Positions 15,324 to 25,000 are shown, counted from the stretch's first letter. The stretch is DNA of 33,990 bases from an uncultured Acidimicrobiaceae bacterium (GCA_903906055.1 CAIVIS010000043.1:1-33990), one strand, 5' to 3'. Numbers and translations: made by a program. Notes: generated by a model from the sequence alone, not told the origin.

Positions 15324-16811
15324 GTGAAGCAGATCGGATCATCTATCGACGGGGCCGCCGCCCGGATCGCCCCCGTCTTCGACCCGGCCACCGGTGCACA
15401 GACCGCTGAGGTGGTCCTGGCCAGCGTGGCCGACGTCGACCGAGTCGTCCAGGCATCAGCTACTGCGTTTGCGTCCTGGCGGGACACATCCCTGACGGCC
15501 CGCAGCCGCATCCTCTTCGCCTTCCGTGAGCTGGCCGACCGGCACCGCGACGACCTGGCCCGGCTGATCACCGCCGAGCACGGCAAGGTACTCGAAGACG
15601 CCCGAGGCGAGGTGGCCCGCGGCATCGAGGTGATCGAGTTCGCCTGCGGCATCCCCCATCTGATGAAGGGCGAGTTTTCCGAAGATGTGTCGACGGGTGT
15701 GGATGCATCGTCGATCCGCCAACCACTCGGCGTGGTGGCCGGCATCACCCCGTTCAACTTCCCGGTCATGGTGCCCATGTGGATGTACCCGGTGGCCATC
15801 GCCTGCGGCAATACGTTCATCCTGAAGCCATCCGAGCGCGACCCGTCGCCGTCCGACATGATCGCGGAACTGTGGAGTCAGGCCGGCCTGCCCGACAACG
15901 TGTTCTCGGTGGTCCACGGCGATGCCGAGGCGGTCAATGCCCTCCTCGATCATCCGCTGGTTGCTGCCGTCTCCTTCGTCGGATCGACCCCGATCGCCCG
16001 ACACGTCTTCGAGCGCGGCCACGCTTCGGCCAAGCGGGTCCAAGCACTCGGCGGAGCCAAGAACCACGCCGTGGTACTGCCCGACGCCGACCTGGACTCG
16101 ACCGCGGATGCACTGATCGCCGCCGGATACGGCTCCGCTGGCGAGCGCTGCATGGCCATCAGTGCGGTGGTAGTGGTCGGCGACGCCGACCCGTTGGTGG
16201 CGGCAGTGGCGGAGCGTGCACGCGCACTGGTCACCGGGCCCGGTACCGATCCGACCTCGGACATGGGACCCCTCATCACCCAGGTCCATCGCGACCGGGT
16301 GGCCGGCTACGTCGACTCGGCCGAGGCCGACGGCGCTGACATCGTGGTCGACGGCCGGGGCCTCGACATCGTCGGCGATGGGTTCTTCTTCGGCCCGACC
16401 CTGGTCGACCGGGTGACCCCGGACATGTCGGTCTACCGGGACGAGATCTTCGGCCCCGTCCTAGCCGTCCTGCGGGTCGACACCCTGGACGAGGCCATCG
16501 CCCTGGTGAACGCCAACCCGTTCGGGAACGGCACGGCCATCTTCACCCGGGACGGCTACTCCGCCCGCCGGTTCCGCCGGGACGTGTCGGTAGGCATGGT
16601 CGGCATCAACGTGGCTATCCCCGTGCCGATGGCCTACTACTCCTTCGGCGGGTGGAAGCAGTCCCTGTTCGGCGACGCCCACATCCACGGGATGGAGGGG
16701 GTCCGCTTCAACACCCGGCTCAAGTCGATCACCACCCGGTGGCCAGACGACCAAGGTGCGGCCGACACCGGCCGGATCGCCCTGCACTTCCCCTCCGGCG
16801 ACAAGCGCTGA
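15324..16811 (+). CDS. mmsA: CoA-acylating methylmalonate-semialdehyde dehydrogenase
   Basis: This 495-residue ALDH-superfamily enzyme converts malonate or methylmalonate semialdehyde, NAD and CoA to acetyl- or propionyl-CoA with loss of CO2. It is the last step of valine, beta-alanine or inositol catabolism. Diagnostic features are ITPFNFPVMVP, the catalytic Cys276 in GSAGERCMA, and ALGGAKNHAVVLPDAD, in which the usual ALDH general-base Glu is absent (LGGAKN instead of LELGGK), as in true MmsA/IolA. The GTG at 15324 is preferred because GAGGAG lies ~9 nt upstream; the frame is open to 15000, but that extension is repeat-derived. The epoxide-hydrolase-like gene starts 38 bp downstream. No other valine or inositol genes are in the window. 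Confidence 0.93.
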   Translation: MKQIGSSIDGAAARIAPVFDPATGAQTAEVVLASVADVDRVVQASATAFASWRDTSLTARSRILFAFRELADRHRDDLARLITAEHGKVLEDARGEVARGIEVIEFACGIPHLMKGEFSEDVSTGVDASSIRQPLGVVAGITPFNFPVMVPMWMYPVAIACGNTFILKPSERDPSPSDMIAELWSQAGLPDNVFSVVHGDAEAVNALLDHPLVAAVSFVGSTPIARHVFERGHASAKRVQALGGAKNHAVVLPDADLDSTADALIAAGYGSAGERCMAISAVVVVGDADPLVAAVAERARALVTGPGTDPTSDMGPLITQVHRDRVAGYVDSAEADGADIVVDGRGLDIVGDGFFFGPTLVDRVTPDMSVYRDEIFGPVLAVLRVDTLDEAIALVNANPFGNGTAIFTRDGYSARRFRRDVSVGMVGINVAIPVPMAYYSFGGWKQSLFGDAHIHGMEGVRFNTRLKSITTRWPDDQGAADTGRIALHFPSGDKR

Positions 16812-16849
16812 GTTCGGTGGCGCTCAACGGAGGCAGCGGCACTCGCAGC

Positions 16850-17662
16850 ATGGAGATCGACAGTGGTGGCGTGACCATCCATGTCGAGGTCACCGGCGAG
16901 GGCCGGTCCGTCATGCTGCTCCATGGATTTCCGGACTCGGGTGCGCTGTGGCGTCATCAGGTGCCCGTCCTGGCGGATGCCGGCTTCCAGGTCATTGTGC
17001 CCGATCTGCGAGGATTTGGAGCATCAGGAGTGCCCGAGGAGGTCGACGCCTATTCGATGATCCACTCGGTCGGCGATGTGGTGGCCATCTTGGACCACCT
17101 GGGCCTGGAGCGGGCGCACATCGTCGGACACGACCTGGGATCGGCATTGGCCTGGGCGTTCGGTGCATTTCTGCCGGATCGGGTCGACCACCTGGTCACC
17201 CTGTCGGTCGGACAGGCCTCGAGCTTCCGGGCCGCAGGAATCGCGCAGCTCTCGCTGTCCTGGTATGTCTTCTTCTTCCAGTTCGTCGGTGTGGCCGAGC
17301 AGTGGTTGTCGGCCGACGGCTGGGCCAACTACCGCGAGTGGTCCGACCACCCGGACACCGAGGCCATCATCGCCCGGTGGGAAGCGACCGGCTCGCTGAC
17401 TGCAGGGCTCAACTGGTATCGAGCCAACATCACGCCGGAGGGCTGGGTGGCCCCGCCACTCGACCTGCCGTTGGTGCAGGCCCCGACCATGGGGGTGTGG
17501 AGCAGTGGGGACTTCGCCCTCACCGAGGTGCAGATGTCCGGATCGGGTGACTACGTGGCCGGTCCGTGGCGCTACGAGAGGATCGAAGGTCCGGGGCACT
17601 GGATGCAGTTGGAGGCGCCCGACGAGGTCAACCGGCTCCTTGTGGACTTCCTGCCCGCGTGA
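16850..17662 (+). CDS. Alpha/beta hydrolase, epoxide-hydrolase-like
   Basis: This 270-residue alpha/beta hydrolase has HGFPDSGALWR (oxyanion-hole HGxP), PDLRGFGASG, and nucleophile elbow GHDLGSALAW. The nucleophile there is Asp95, the epoxide hydrolase/haloalkane dehalogenase arrangement, not the Ser of esterases. A cap-domain NWYRANI carries a Tyr like those that activate the epoxide ring, and GPGHWMQLEAP supplies the catalytic His (~250). WSSGDFAL probably gives the acid. HGFPD and the Tyr favour epoxide hydrolase over dehalogenase. It lies 38 bp after mmsA and overlaps or abuts the next hydrolase, so it is likely co-transcribed. The substrate is unknown. The ATG at 16850 lacks a well-placed SD; a GTG upstream near 16817 is an alternative. 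Confidence 0.8.
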   Translation: MEIDSGGVTIHVEVTGEGRSVMLLHGFPDSGALWRHQVPVLADAGFQVIVPDLRGFGASGVPEEVDAYSMIHSVGDVVAILDHLGLERAHIVGHDLGSALAWAFGAFLPDRVDHLVTLSVGQASSFRAAGIAQLSLSWYVFFFQFVGVAEQWLSADGWANYREWSDHPDTEAIIARWEATGSLTAGLNWYRANITPEGWVAPPLDLPLVQAPTMGVWSSGDFALTEVQMSGSGDYVAGPWRYERIEGPGHWMQLEAPDEVNRLLVDFLPA

Positions 17663-17688
17663 CCGGCGCGGGTGTGACCGGCGCGGGT
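17659..17688 (+). repeat. 15-bp tandem duplication at hydrolase junction
   Basis: Two copies of a GTGACCGGCGCGGGT unit begin at 17659, and a degenerate third copy follows up to the ATG at 17704. The first copy includes the stop codon of the upstream hydrolase (TGA at 17660-17662). Each copy offers an in-frame GTG, so several start codons for the next gene are possible. Confidence 0.65.
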
Positions 17689-17703
17689 GTGGCCGGTGTG
17701 GCC

Positions 17704-18582
17704 ATGAGTTCGCACACCATCGACGTCGACGGTCCTGTTCACTACGCCGACTACGGGGGCCCGGTCGACGCTCCGCTGCTGGTCGGCGTGCACGGACTGG
17801 GCGGTTCTCACCTCAACTGGGCGGCTCTGGCTCCTCATCTGATCGACCGGTACCGCCTGTTGGCGGTGGATCTGGTCGGCCATGGCCATACCCCGGCGGC
17901 TGGGCGCCGACCCGACGTCGACGGCCACGTCGCCGTGCTCGAGGGATTCATCCGTGCCATCTCGGATCGACCAGTAGTCCTGATGGGCAACTCGCTCGGC
18001 GGTCTGGTCGCAGCCTTGTGCACCGCAGACGCCCCGGACCTGGTGTCAGGTCTGATCCTGGTGGATCCGGCCCTTCCCGCAGGCCGGCTCGGCATGGTGC
18101 ACCCCCGGGTGATGGCCAATTTCGCCTTGTGTGCCGTTCCCGGGGTGGGGGAGCGGTATCTGGCCGCGCTGCGTACTCGCACCACTCCCGAGCAGAAGGT
18201 GCGGCGGGTGCTGCGGACCACGTGCGTCGACTCCGGCCGGGTGCCGGTGGAGGTAGTGGACGCCCATATCGCTCTCACCGCGGCAGGGGATCGAGCGAAA
18301 GGTGACCAGGCCTACCTGACCTCGGCTCGGTCGCTGTCGTGGATCCTGGCCCGCCCGGGATCCACTGTGGACCGGCTCGAGGGCATCGATCACCCGGTGC
18401 TCCATCTGCACGGCGCCCGTGATGTCCTGGTGCCCCTGTCAGCGGCGCGCCAGATGGCCAGGGGACGGGCTGACTGGCAACTCGAGGTGGCCAGGGACAT
18501 CGGGCACGCGCCGATGCTGGAGACCCCGGTATGGACAGCCCACCGCATCGTGGAGTGGATGGACGACCGTCAGTTGACCTGA
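17704..18582 (+). CDS. Alpha/beta hydrolase, serine type
   Basis: This 292-residue alpha/beta hydrolase starts from the ATG at 17704. A GTG at 17659 that overlaps the previous stop as GTGA would add 15 residues of VTGAG-like repeat. Features are HGLGGSHLNW (oxyanion hole), DLVGHGHTP, nucleophile elbow GNSLGG (Ser97), the acid in HGARDVLVP, and the His in DIGHAPMLE, so the triad is complete. It differs from the preceding hydrolase in having Ser rather than Asp as nucleophile, so it is an esterase, lipase or C-C hydrolase rather than a duplicate. Substrate is unknown. Its 3' end overlaps the convergent acyl-CoA ligase gene by 13 bp. Confidence 0.82.
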   Translation: MSSHTIDVDGPVHYADYGGPVDAPLLVGVHGLGGSHLNWAALAPHLIDRYRLLAVDLVGHGHTPAAGRRPDVDGHVAVLEGFIRAISDRPVVLMGNSLGGLVAALCTADAPDLVSGLILVDPALPAGRLGMVHPRVMANFALCAVPGVGERYLAALRTRTTPEQKVRRVLRTTCVDSGRVPVEVVDAHIALTAAGDRAKGDQAYLTSARSLSWILARPGSTVDRLEGIDHPVLHLHGARDVLVPLSAARQMARGRADWQLEVARDIGHAPMLETPVWTAHRIVEWMDDRQLT

Positions 18583-20105
18583 CGGTCCAGACCGACCCAG
18601 TAGGGCGCCCGGAGCCGGAACTTCTGGAGCTTGCCGGTGGCTGTGCGCGGGAGTTCGTCGCGGATCTCGACCGACTTGGGGCACTTGTAGCCGGCGAGCA
18701 CACCGTGACAGTGGGCGATGACCGACTCCTCGGTGATGCCGCTGTCCTCGGCCACCACCACCAGGGCCAGCACCATCTCTCCCCACTTCTCACTGGGCAC
18801 TCCGATGACGGCTGCCTCGAGGATGCCGTGCAACGAGAAGATGGCGTCTTCCACTTCGATGGACGAGACGTTCTCCCCGCCGGTGATGATCACGTCCTTC
18901 TTGCGGTCCAAGATGCTCAGGTGGCCCTCGTCGTCGATGAGCCCGCCGTCACCGGTGTGGAACCATCCGCCGGCCAGAGCCTTCTCCGTCTCCTCGGGCT
19001 GGCGCCAGTAGCCCTCCATCACCATGTTGGAGCGGGCCAGCACCTCGCCGTGCTCGTCGATGCGGAGCTCGGTCCCGACCGAAGGGGCACCGGCCCGCAT
19101 CAGCTTGCGGGCCCGCTCTCCATCAGGGAGGTCGTCCCACTCCGCCCGGGTGCGGTTGACGGTGAGCAGGGGAGAGGTCTCGGTGAGTCCGTAGATCTGG
19201 ATGAACTCCCAGCCCAGCTCGGCCTCGACTCGCTCGATAGTCCGACTGGGCGGGGGAGCCCCGGCCACCACGATCCGAGTAGTGCCGCGACCGGGGATGT
19301 CGCCGTCCCAGTGCGGTGCGGCGTCGAGCACGGCATTGATCACGGCTGGCGCCGCCGACATCAAGGTCACTCCGTGACGGTCGACCCGGTGGAGGATTTC
19401 GTGGCCGTCGACCTTGCGCAGGACCACCTGGGTGGCACCCATGGCTGCCGTGGCCCAGGGCATGCCCCAGCCGTTGGCGTGGAACATGGGCAGGGTGTGC
19501 AGGTACACGTCGCGGTCCGACACCCCGATGTGCCAGCCGAATGTGGCGGCGTTGAGCCAGCAGTTGCGGTGGGTGAGCTGCACGCCCTTGGGACGGGCTG
19601 TGGTGCCCGAGGTGTAGTTGATCGTGGCGGTGGCTGCCTCGTCGGACCCCCACGGGACCGGCTCGGTGTCGGATACGTAGAGCTCGGCATCACTGCCGGG
19701 CCCCATGACGAACCGGCGGCTGGGCCCGATGCCGGCCAGGGCCTCTTCGAGTTCGGGGTCGACCAGGAGCACGGTGGCCCCCGAGTGCTCGAGGATGTAT
19801 TCGACCTCGGCTGGGGCCAGGCGGAAGTTGACGGGAACCAGGATCCGGCCCCATCCGGTCACACCGAAGAAAGAGGCCAGCAGTCGAGCTGAGTTGTGCG
19901 AGACGATGGCCACCCGCTCGCCGGGTGCGATCCCCAAGCGGTCCAGTCCGGCGGCTTGGGCCCGGGCCCGAGCGGCCAGCTCGGCGAAGGTCAGGGGACC
20001 CCAAGGGGCGGCTGGCTGATCGGGTTCGTCGAACAGTGCCACCCGGTCCGGGTAGGTGCGGGCGGACCGGTCGAGGAAGTCCTGGACATTGAAGTGCACG
20101 TGCAT
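18570..20105 (-). CDS. Fatty-acid/acyl-CoA synthetase (AMP-forming)
   Basis: This 511-residue ANL-superfamily ligase activates a carboxylic acid to acyl-AMP and then acyl-CoA. Motifs in order are P-loop YTSGTTARPKGV (164-175), HTLPMFHANGWG, IYGLTETSP (A5), GWFHTGDGG (A7), DRKKDVIITGGENVSSIEVE (A8 hinge), and RTATGKLQK near the end with catalytic Lys492. The ATG at 20105 is preceded by AGGAG at 6-nt spacing, so it is preferred over the longer frame to 20216. HANGW and GGENVSS place it with medium-chain and aryl or alkyl acyl-CoA ligases rather than acetyl-CoA synthetase. It is divergent from the 2-hydroxyacid dehydrogenase (139-bp gap). Chain length of the substrate cannot be inferred. Confidence 0.9.
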   Translation of the reverse strand: MHVHFNVQDFLDRSARTYPDRVALFDEPDQPAAPWGPLTFAELAARARAQAAGLDRLGIAPGERVAIVSHNSARLLASFFGVTGWGRILVPVNFRLAPAEVEYILEHSGATVLLVDPELEEALAGIGPSRRFVMGPGSDAELYVSDTEPVPWGSDEAATATINYTSGTTARPKGVQLTHRNCWLNAATFGWHIGVSDRDVYLHTLPMFHANGWGMPWATAAMGATQVVLRKVDGHEILHRVDRHGVTLMSAAPAVINAVLDAAPHWDGDIPGRGTTRIVVAGAPPPSRTIERVEAELGWEFIQIYGLTETSPLLTVNRTRAEWDDLPDGERARKLMRAGAPSVGTELRIDEHGEVLARSNMVMEGYWRQPEETEKALAGGWFHTGDGGLIDDEGHLSILDRKKDVIITGGENVSSIEVEDAIFSLHGILEAAVIGVPSEKWGEMVLALVVVAEDSGITEESVIAHCHGVLAGYKCPKSVEIRDELPRTATGKLQKFRLRAPYWVGLDRQVN

Positions 20106-20244
20106 GGCATCTCCTGGCAGCAACGAAGCCTCCAATCTACGCAATCGAGCGCCGAGAGATCGATGGGAGTCGGTACTGCAACGATGGATGAGGCGGGCAT
20201 CGAACGGATCACACATCGCGGGTCCGCATCACTAAAGTGCGGCC
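20106..20244. promoter_or_regulatory. Divergent region: acyl-CoA ligase / 2-hydroxyacid dehydrogenase
   Basis: This is a 139-bp gap with divergent starts. On the plus strand a CACTAAAGTG palindrome containing TAAAGT lies just before the ATG at 20245 and there is no SD, so the dehydrogenase may be expressed from a very short or leaderless transcript. On the minus side AGGAG precedes the ligase ATG. Confidence 0.4.
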
Positions 20245-21165
20245 ATGACCGCCCCACGAGTCGCTGTCGGCCCTTTCCCGTCGAACTTCGCCACCGACGC
20301 CGTCCGCGACGGTGGAGGTGAGGTCGTGGAACTCCAGGAGAACCCCGACAGCCTGGTATGGCTGGACCCGGCCGACATGGCGGGCCTGACGGCATGGCTC
20401 GAGCAGGCGCCGCTGGCCCGGTGGGTGCAGCTTCCGTTCGCCGGGGTCGAACGGGTGGCCGCCGCTGGCCTCTTGGACGAGAAGCGGATCTGGACGTGCG
20501 CCAAGGGTGCCTACGCCGAGCCGGTAGCCGAGCATGCTTTGGCTCTGGCCCTGGCCGGGCTGCGCCATCTGCCCACCCGGGTGAAGGCCAGGTCGTGGGG
20601 GGTCGCGGCGGGAACCAGCCTGTACGACCAGAAGGTCACCATCTTGGGTGGCGGAGGAATCGCCACGTCACTACTCGAGCAACTCGCTCCGTTCCGGGTG
20701 GAGGCCACCGTGGTGCGCCGGCATCCCGACCCGATCCCTGGGGCCGCCCGGGTGGTTGCGACCGAGCACCTGCACGAGGCACTTTCGGGATCGCTGGTAG
20801 TGGTCCTCGCCTTGGCCCTCACACCGGAAACGAGCGGGATCATCGGCACCGATGAGTTCGCCGTCATGGACGAGTCGGCGTGGTTGGTCAACGTGGCCCG
20901 AGGGGGTCACGTGGACACCGATGCGCTGGTGGCGGCCTTGGAGACGAAATCGATCGCCGGTGCGGCCCTCGATGTGACCGATCCTGAGCCGCTCCATGAC
21001 GGACATCCGCTGTGGGGCCGGGATGACTGCATCATCACGCCGCACACAGCCGACACCATCGAGATGGTGATCCCGTTGTTGGCCAACCGGATCCGTACCA
21101 ACGTGGCCCGGCTGGCGGCCGGAGAGCCCCTGGTCGGCCTGGTCGATACCGTGGCCGGCTACTGA
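20245..21165 (+). CDS. D-isomer-specific 2-hydroxyacid dehydrogenase
   Basis: This 306-residue NAD(P)-dependent dehydrogenase probably reduces or oxidises a 2-keto/2-hydroxy acid pair. The second half carries the family signature: nucleotide-binding LGGGGIA, VNVARGGHVDTDAL with catalytic Arg, DVTDPEPLHDGHPLW with the conserved Glu, and IITPHTA with catalytic His. The N-terminal catalytic domain is shorter than in PGDH, and there is no ACT domain, so it is not a typical serine-pathway PGDH. The substrate is unknown. It is convergent with the response regulator, separated by the hairpin repeat array. Confidence 0.88.
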   Translation: MTAPRVAVGPFPSNFATDAVRDGGGEVVELQENPDSLVWLDPADMAGLTAWLEQAPLARWVQLPFAGVERVAAAGLLDEKRIWTCAKGAYAEPVAEHALALALAGLRHLPTRVKARSWGVAAGTSLYDQKVTILGGGGIATSLLEQLAPFRVEATVVRRHPDPIPGAARVVATEHLHEALSGSLVVVLALALTPETSGIIGTDEFAVMDESAWLVNVARGGHVDTDALVAALETKSIAGAALDVTDPEPLHDGHPLWGRDDCIITPHTADTIEMVIPLLANRIRTNVARLAAGEPLVGLVDTVAGY

Positions 21166-21181
21166 GCCGACCCGAACGGCT

Positions 21182-21281
21182 GGGCCGCTAGAGAGCGACC
21201 CAGTATTCGGGCCGCTAGAGAGCGACCCAGTATTCGGGCCGCTAGAGAGCGACCCAGTATTCGGGCCGCTAGAGAGCGACC
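21182..21281 (-). repeat. 27-bp tandem repeat array forming RNA hairpins, spanning the regulator stop codon
   Basis: Three perfect 27-bp units lie at 21182-21208, 21209-21235 and 21236-21262. A fourth partial unit (19 bp) at 21263-21281 contains the TAG stop codon and last two codons of the response regulator. Read on the minus strand, each unit contains GGGTCGCT-CTCT-AGCGGCCC, an 8-bp stem (one G-U pair) with a 4-nt loop, then GAATACT as spacer. On the plus strand the same position would be a C-A mismatch, so the fold is favoured in the regulator's transcript. No T-run follows, so these are not classical intrinsic terminators. They could act as a transcription brake, an RNA-stability barrier or a convergent-gene insulator. 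Confidence 0.85.
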
Positions 21282-22027
21282 TGGCGACTACCTGTCGGGG
21301 TGTACCGGTAGCCGTAGCCCCGGATGGCTTCGAGGGTGTCCTTCTGCTCGTCCTGCCAGCCCAACTTGCGACGCAGACGCAGCACGGTGAACTTGACCCG
21401 CTCTGGGCCGATGCCGAACGGATCGTTCCACACCTGCTCGAGCAGCTGCTGTGTGGCCAGGGCCTGGCCAGGATGGCGAACGAAGGTGTGGAGCAACTGG
21501 AACTCGAGCTTGGTGAGGCCGACCACTTCGCCGTCCACTCGCACCTCGCGTGCCGACCAGTCGACCTCCAGGTTTCCGTCCTGATAGACGGTGGCCTCCT
21601 CGGGGGCGCCCGCTCCGGCGATCGGGGTGATCTGGCTCCGGCGCAGCAGCGCCTGGATCCGAGCACCGAGCTCTTGGACGCCGAACGGCTTGGTGAGGTA
21701 GTCGTCGGCCCCGGCGGTGAGGCCACGGACCTTCTCCTGCTCGAGGTCGTGGGCGGTCAGGATGAGCACGGGCACCTCGGAAAGGTCACGGATCCGCTCG
21801 AGGACCTCCCAGCCGTCCATGCCGGGGAGCCCGATGTCCAGGACTACCAGGTCGGGCCGGTCTTCGAAGAAGCTGCGCAGTCCGTTGCGCCCGTCACCGA
21901 CGATGACGCCCGTGCCCTGCTGCTTGGCCACGATCCGCTGCACCGCTTCGGCGATGGAGGGGTCGTCCTCGATGATGAGGACGCGGGTCGTCTTGGAGGC
22001 CTGGTCGGGGCTGAGTGTCGTAGTCAT
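21269..22027 (-). CDS. OmpR/PhoB-family response regulator
   Basis: This is a 252-residue DNA-binding response regulator. The receiver domain (residues 15-130) has the acidic pair Glu20/Asp21-Asp22, phospho-acceptor Asp64 (VVLDIGLPG), Thr91 and Lys113 (LTKPFG). The C-terminal winged helix (about 150-245) includes LTKLEFQLLHTFVRHPG and VLRLRRKLG, ending RGYGYRY. The ATG at 22027 overlaps the kinase stop codon (TGATG) with AAGGAG 8 nt upstream; a GTG at 22030 is an alternative. It is co-translated with the permease-kinase hybrid just upstream, its evident cognate sensor. Its 3' end runs into the 27-bp hairpin repeat array. Confidence 0.95.
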   Translation of the reverse strand: MTTTLSPDQASKTTRVLIIEDDPSIAEAVQRIVAKQQGTGVIVGDGRNGLRSFFEDRPDLVVLDIGLPGMDGWEVLERIRDLSEVPVLILTAHDLEQEKVRGLTAGADDYLTKPFGVQELGARIQALLRRSQITPIAGAGAPEEATVYQDGNLEVDWSAREVRVDGEVVGLTKLEFQLLHTFVRHPGQALATQQLLEQVWNDPFGIGPERVKFTVLRLRRKLGWQDEQKDTLEAIRGYGYRYTPTGSRQVAL

Positions 22028-25000
22028 CACGGGTGCTCCTTGCGTTGTCCATCCACCTGCTGGCTGAGTGCCGGGGCATGGGCTCCGACATCAGAGGCTC
22101 CACTGCCGATCGGCAGTAGATCCTCAACATCTCTATCGGCGGTTTGCAACAGTTCTTGAGCCTCCTGTTCGGCGGCATCTTGGGCTGCACCGAGCGATGG
22201 CAGTCGGACCCGGATTGTGGTCCCCTGACCAGGGGCCGAGGCCAGGCTGATCGTGCCACTGTGGTGCTCCACGATGGCCTGGACGATGGACAGACCCAGC
22301 CCGGTTCCGGGTATGACCTCGTGGGTGGCCTCAGCTCCGCGGACGAAGCGACCGAACACGGCGTCCTGCTCCGCCAGGGGGATACCGATACCGGAGTCGG
22401 CGACCGTGAGGACGACGGTTGTCTCCGATGTGGTAGCCGACACCCGGATCTGCCCATGAGCAGGGGTGAACTTGATGGCGTTGTTCACCAGGTTGATGAG
22501 CATCCGCTCGAGTTGATTGGCGTCACCGAGGACCCAGGTGCCCGAGGTTGCCGAAGTCGCCTTGCGGGCCGTGAGCGTCACCTGCTTGGCCTGGGCCATG
22601 GGTAGCAAGGACTCGCAGACATCGGCGATCAGTGGCTCCACGTCTACGGGAGTCAGGTCGATGTCGTAGACAGCGGAGTTGAGGTGGGACAGCGTCAGGA
22701 TGTCTTCGATGAGGATCGACAGCCGCATGCTGTTCTTTTCGATGATCTCGAGCATCCGATCCTGATCGGAGTTGTCGCCGTCGCTCTCGTCTTGCAGGAG
22801 TTCGGTGTAGGCCCGGATGCTGGTCAACGGCGTGCGCAGCTCGTGGGAAAAGGTCGAGAGGAACTCGCTTTTTGCCCGGTCCAGGTCCTGGAGCCGGGTG
22901 ACGAGCTCACTTTGGCGCTGGTAGATATCGACCTGGACGATGGCTCGACCGAGGTCGGATCCCACCGAGTCGACCAGAGCGATGTCATCTTCATTCCATT
23001 CGACTACCGCCTCCACCATGCCGAGGCCGAGCAGGGCCAGCAGGTTGCCGTTGGCGTCGTGGACGGGCGAGAGGATCCAGGAGCGGTAGCCGCTCGAGTC
23101 GATGAATAGCGGCTGGTCGTCGGGGTCGGGGGAGCGAGGGAGGTTGGCGATGTCGGTAATGGCCAGAGTTCCCCGTCGACTGGCCACACCCTCGAGGAAC
23201 TGCCGGTTTCGATCCGACAGGGTCAGGGCCGCATCGGCTACCGAGTCGAGGCGTTCGGGATGCCAGACGGTGGGAGTGTTGAGGAAAGCGCCGCTCCCAT
23301 CAGCGGTGTAGATGGCGACGACGTCGACGTCGAGGACCAGTCCGATCGACGATGCGATTTCGGCCAAGGTCGAGTCGAGGTCGGCGCCTTCGAGTTCGGT
23401 GGCACCGAGCCGCGAGGAGAGGAACCGCATCCGATCGTGCATGTCCTGGCGCCGGCGGTGGGCCTGCTCGATCTCCTCGTGGGCCGCGATCAGGGCCACG
23501 GTGCGCTCCTCGACCAGGAGCGCCAGCTGCCCTCGATGGTCCCTGAGCTCACCGACCGCCTCGTCGAGCGCCACGGCGGCCCGTGCTGCCTCGTCCTGCA
23601 TCAGGTTGAAACTGACGGCCATCTGTCCGAACTCGTCTTCCGTCCGGATGACTACCGGCGCGACGACCACCGAGACGTGGGCCTCATCGAGGTCACCACT
23701 GGCCATGGCCTCGATGGCCGTGGTCAGGTCGGCCAGGGTTCCCTCCGCCAGGTCCATGGCTGCGTCCCGAACCTGATTAGCGGTGTGGGCGATCATGCCG
23801 GGCAGGATCAGCGCCAAGGCGATGGTGAGGAGTCCGACGGCGACGAAGATGTCCTGCACCACGGCCAACGTGGCGCTGCCACCCATCTCCACGTCGTTGT
23901 CGACGGCGATCAGGTAGCCGATCCCGTCGAGGAGCAGCACTACGAGCATGGCTCCGGTGAGCTTTACGTAGATGGAGCGGCGGACCACGGGGGCACTAGA
24001 ACGTCGTCGGTCCCCGTGAGCTCGCCATGCGTAGGCCAGGGAACCCGAAAAGGTCAGCGCCAATCCGAAGAGGACGATGGACAGCCCGTACTGCTCGAAC
24101 CCGAACACCGTGGCGAGCAGCCACACGAACGCAGCCACCACCCCCAGTCGGATGGACCAGTCGCGGGCGCGGTAGGGGCGTGGTCGATCGGGCTCGTTGC
24201 GGCGCAAGAGCCACACGGCGATGCTGGGCAGGGCGATGCCGATCAGGTAGGTCAGGTTGGCGGCAGCGATGAGGGCGATCGGATTGCCGACGAGCAAGAA
24301 GATGATCGACGCCGCCGCGGTGACCACGATGGCGACTACTGGTGCGTCAGTCCGGCGACTGCGGAAGCCGAGGCTCCGGGGGAGCAGACCGTCCTCGGAG
24401 AGCTGCGACAGGGTCCGAGACGCCCCCGACAGCGGTTGCAGGGTGCCGCAGAACATGTTGAAGGCCACGAATCCGACGGCGGCGGCCTTGGCCAGACTGC
24501 CGAACACGGGAGCGAACGTCGGCCCCAGCATGGCCGCCAGGTTGCCCTCGAGCGGCCCGGGTCCGTAGAACCCCAGCCAGACCACAGGGAGGAGGATGAA
24601 GAACACGCTGGCCATGCCGCCGCTGAACCACACGGCGGCGGGTTGATCGAAGGCCGGGTCCTTCATCTCGCCGATGTGGCAGGCGGCCGCCTCGAAGGCC
24701 GGAGCGGCGAACCCGATCAGGTAGAGGCCGGCCATGACGCTGGTCAGGTGGCCGAAGGCGCCACCGAACGGGGACTTCAACTGAAAGTCGAGCGCACGGT
24801 GCCAGTCCACGTGTCCGGTGAGGACGGGGATGAGGCCCGAGCACAAGGCCAGCACAAAGGCGATCAGGGCGATGGGTTTGGCCACACGGACCGCCCAGCG
24901 CAGGCCGCACAGATTGACGGCGGTAAAGGCGAGCACGATGGCGGTGGCCATGAGCTTGACCGATGCGTGGGGCAGATACCACTGCTGGATAGCTTCGGCC

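Noticed and set aside
18531-19892. 453-residue plus-strand open frame opposite the acyl-CoA ligase
   Set aside because: His/Val/Gly/Asp-rich shadow with no motifs; the ligase on the other strand has all ANL signatures.
21182-21281. 27-bp repeats as phage attachment site or transposon end
   Set aside because: Units are strictly tandem without spacer, contain the regulator's own coding end, and no integrase or transposase is nearby.
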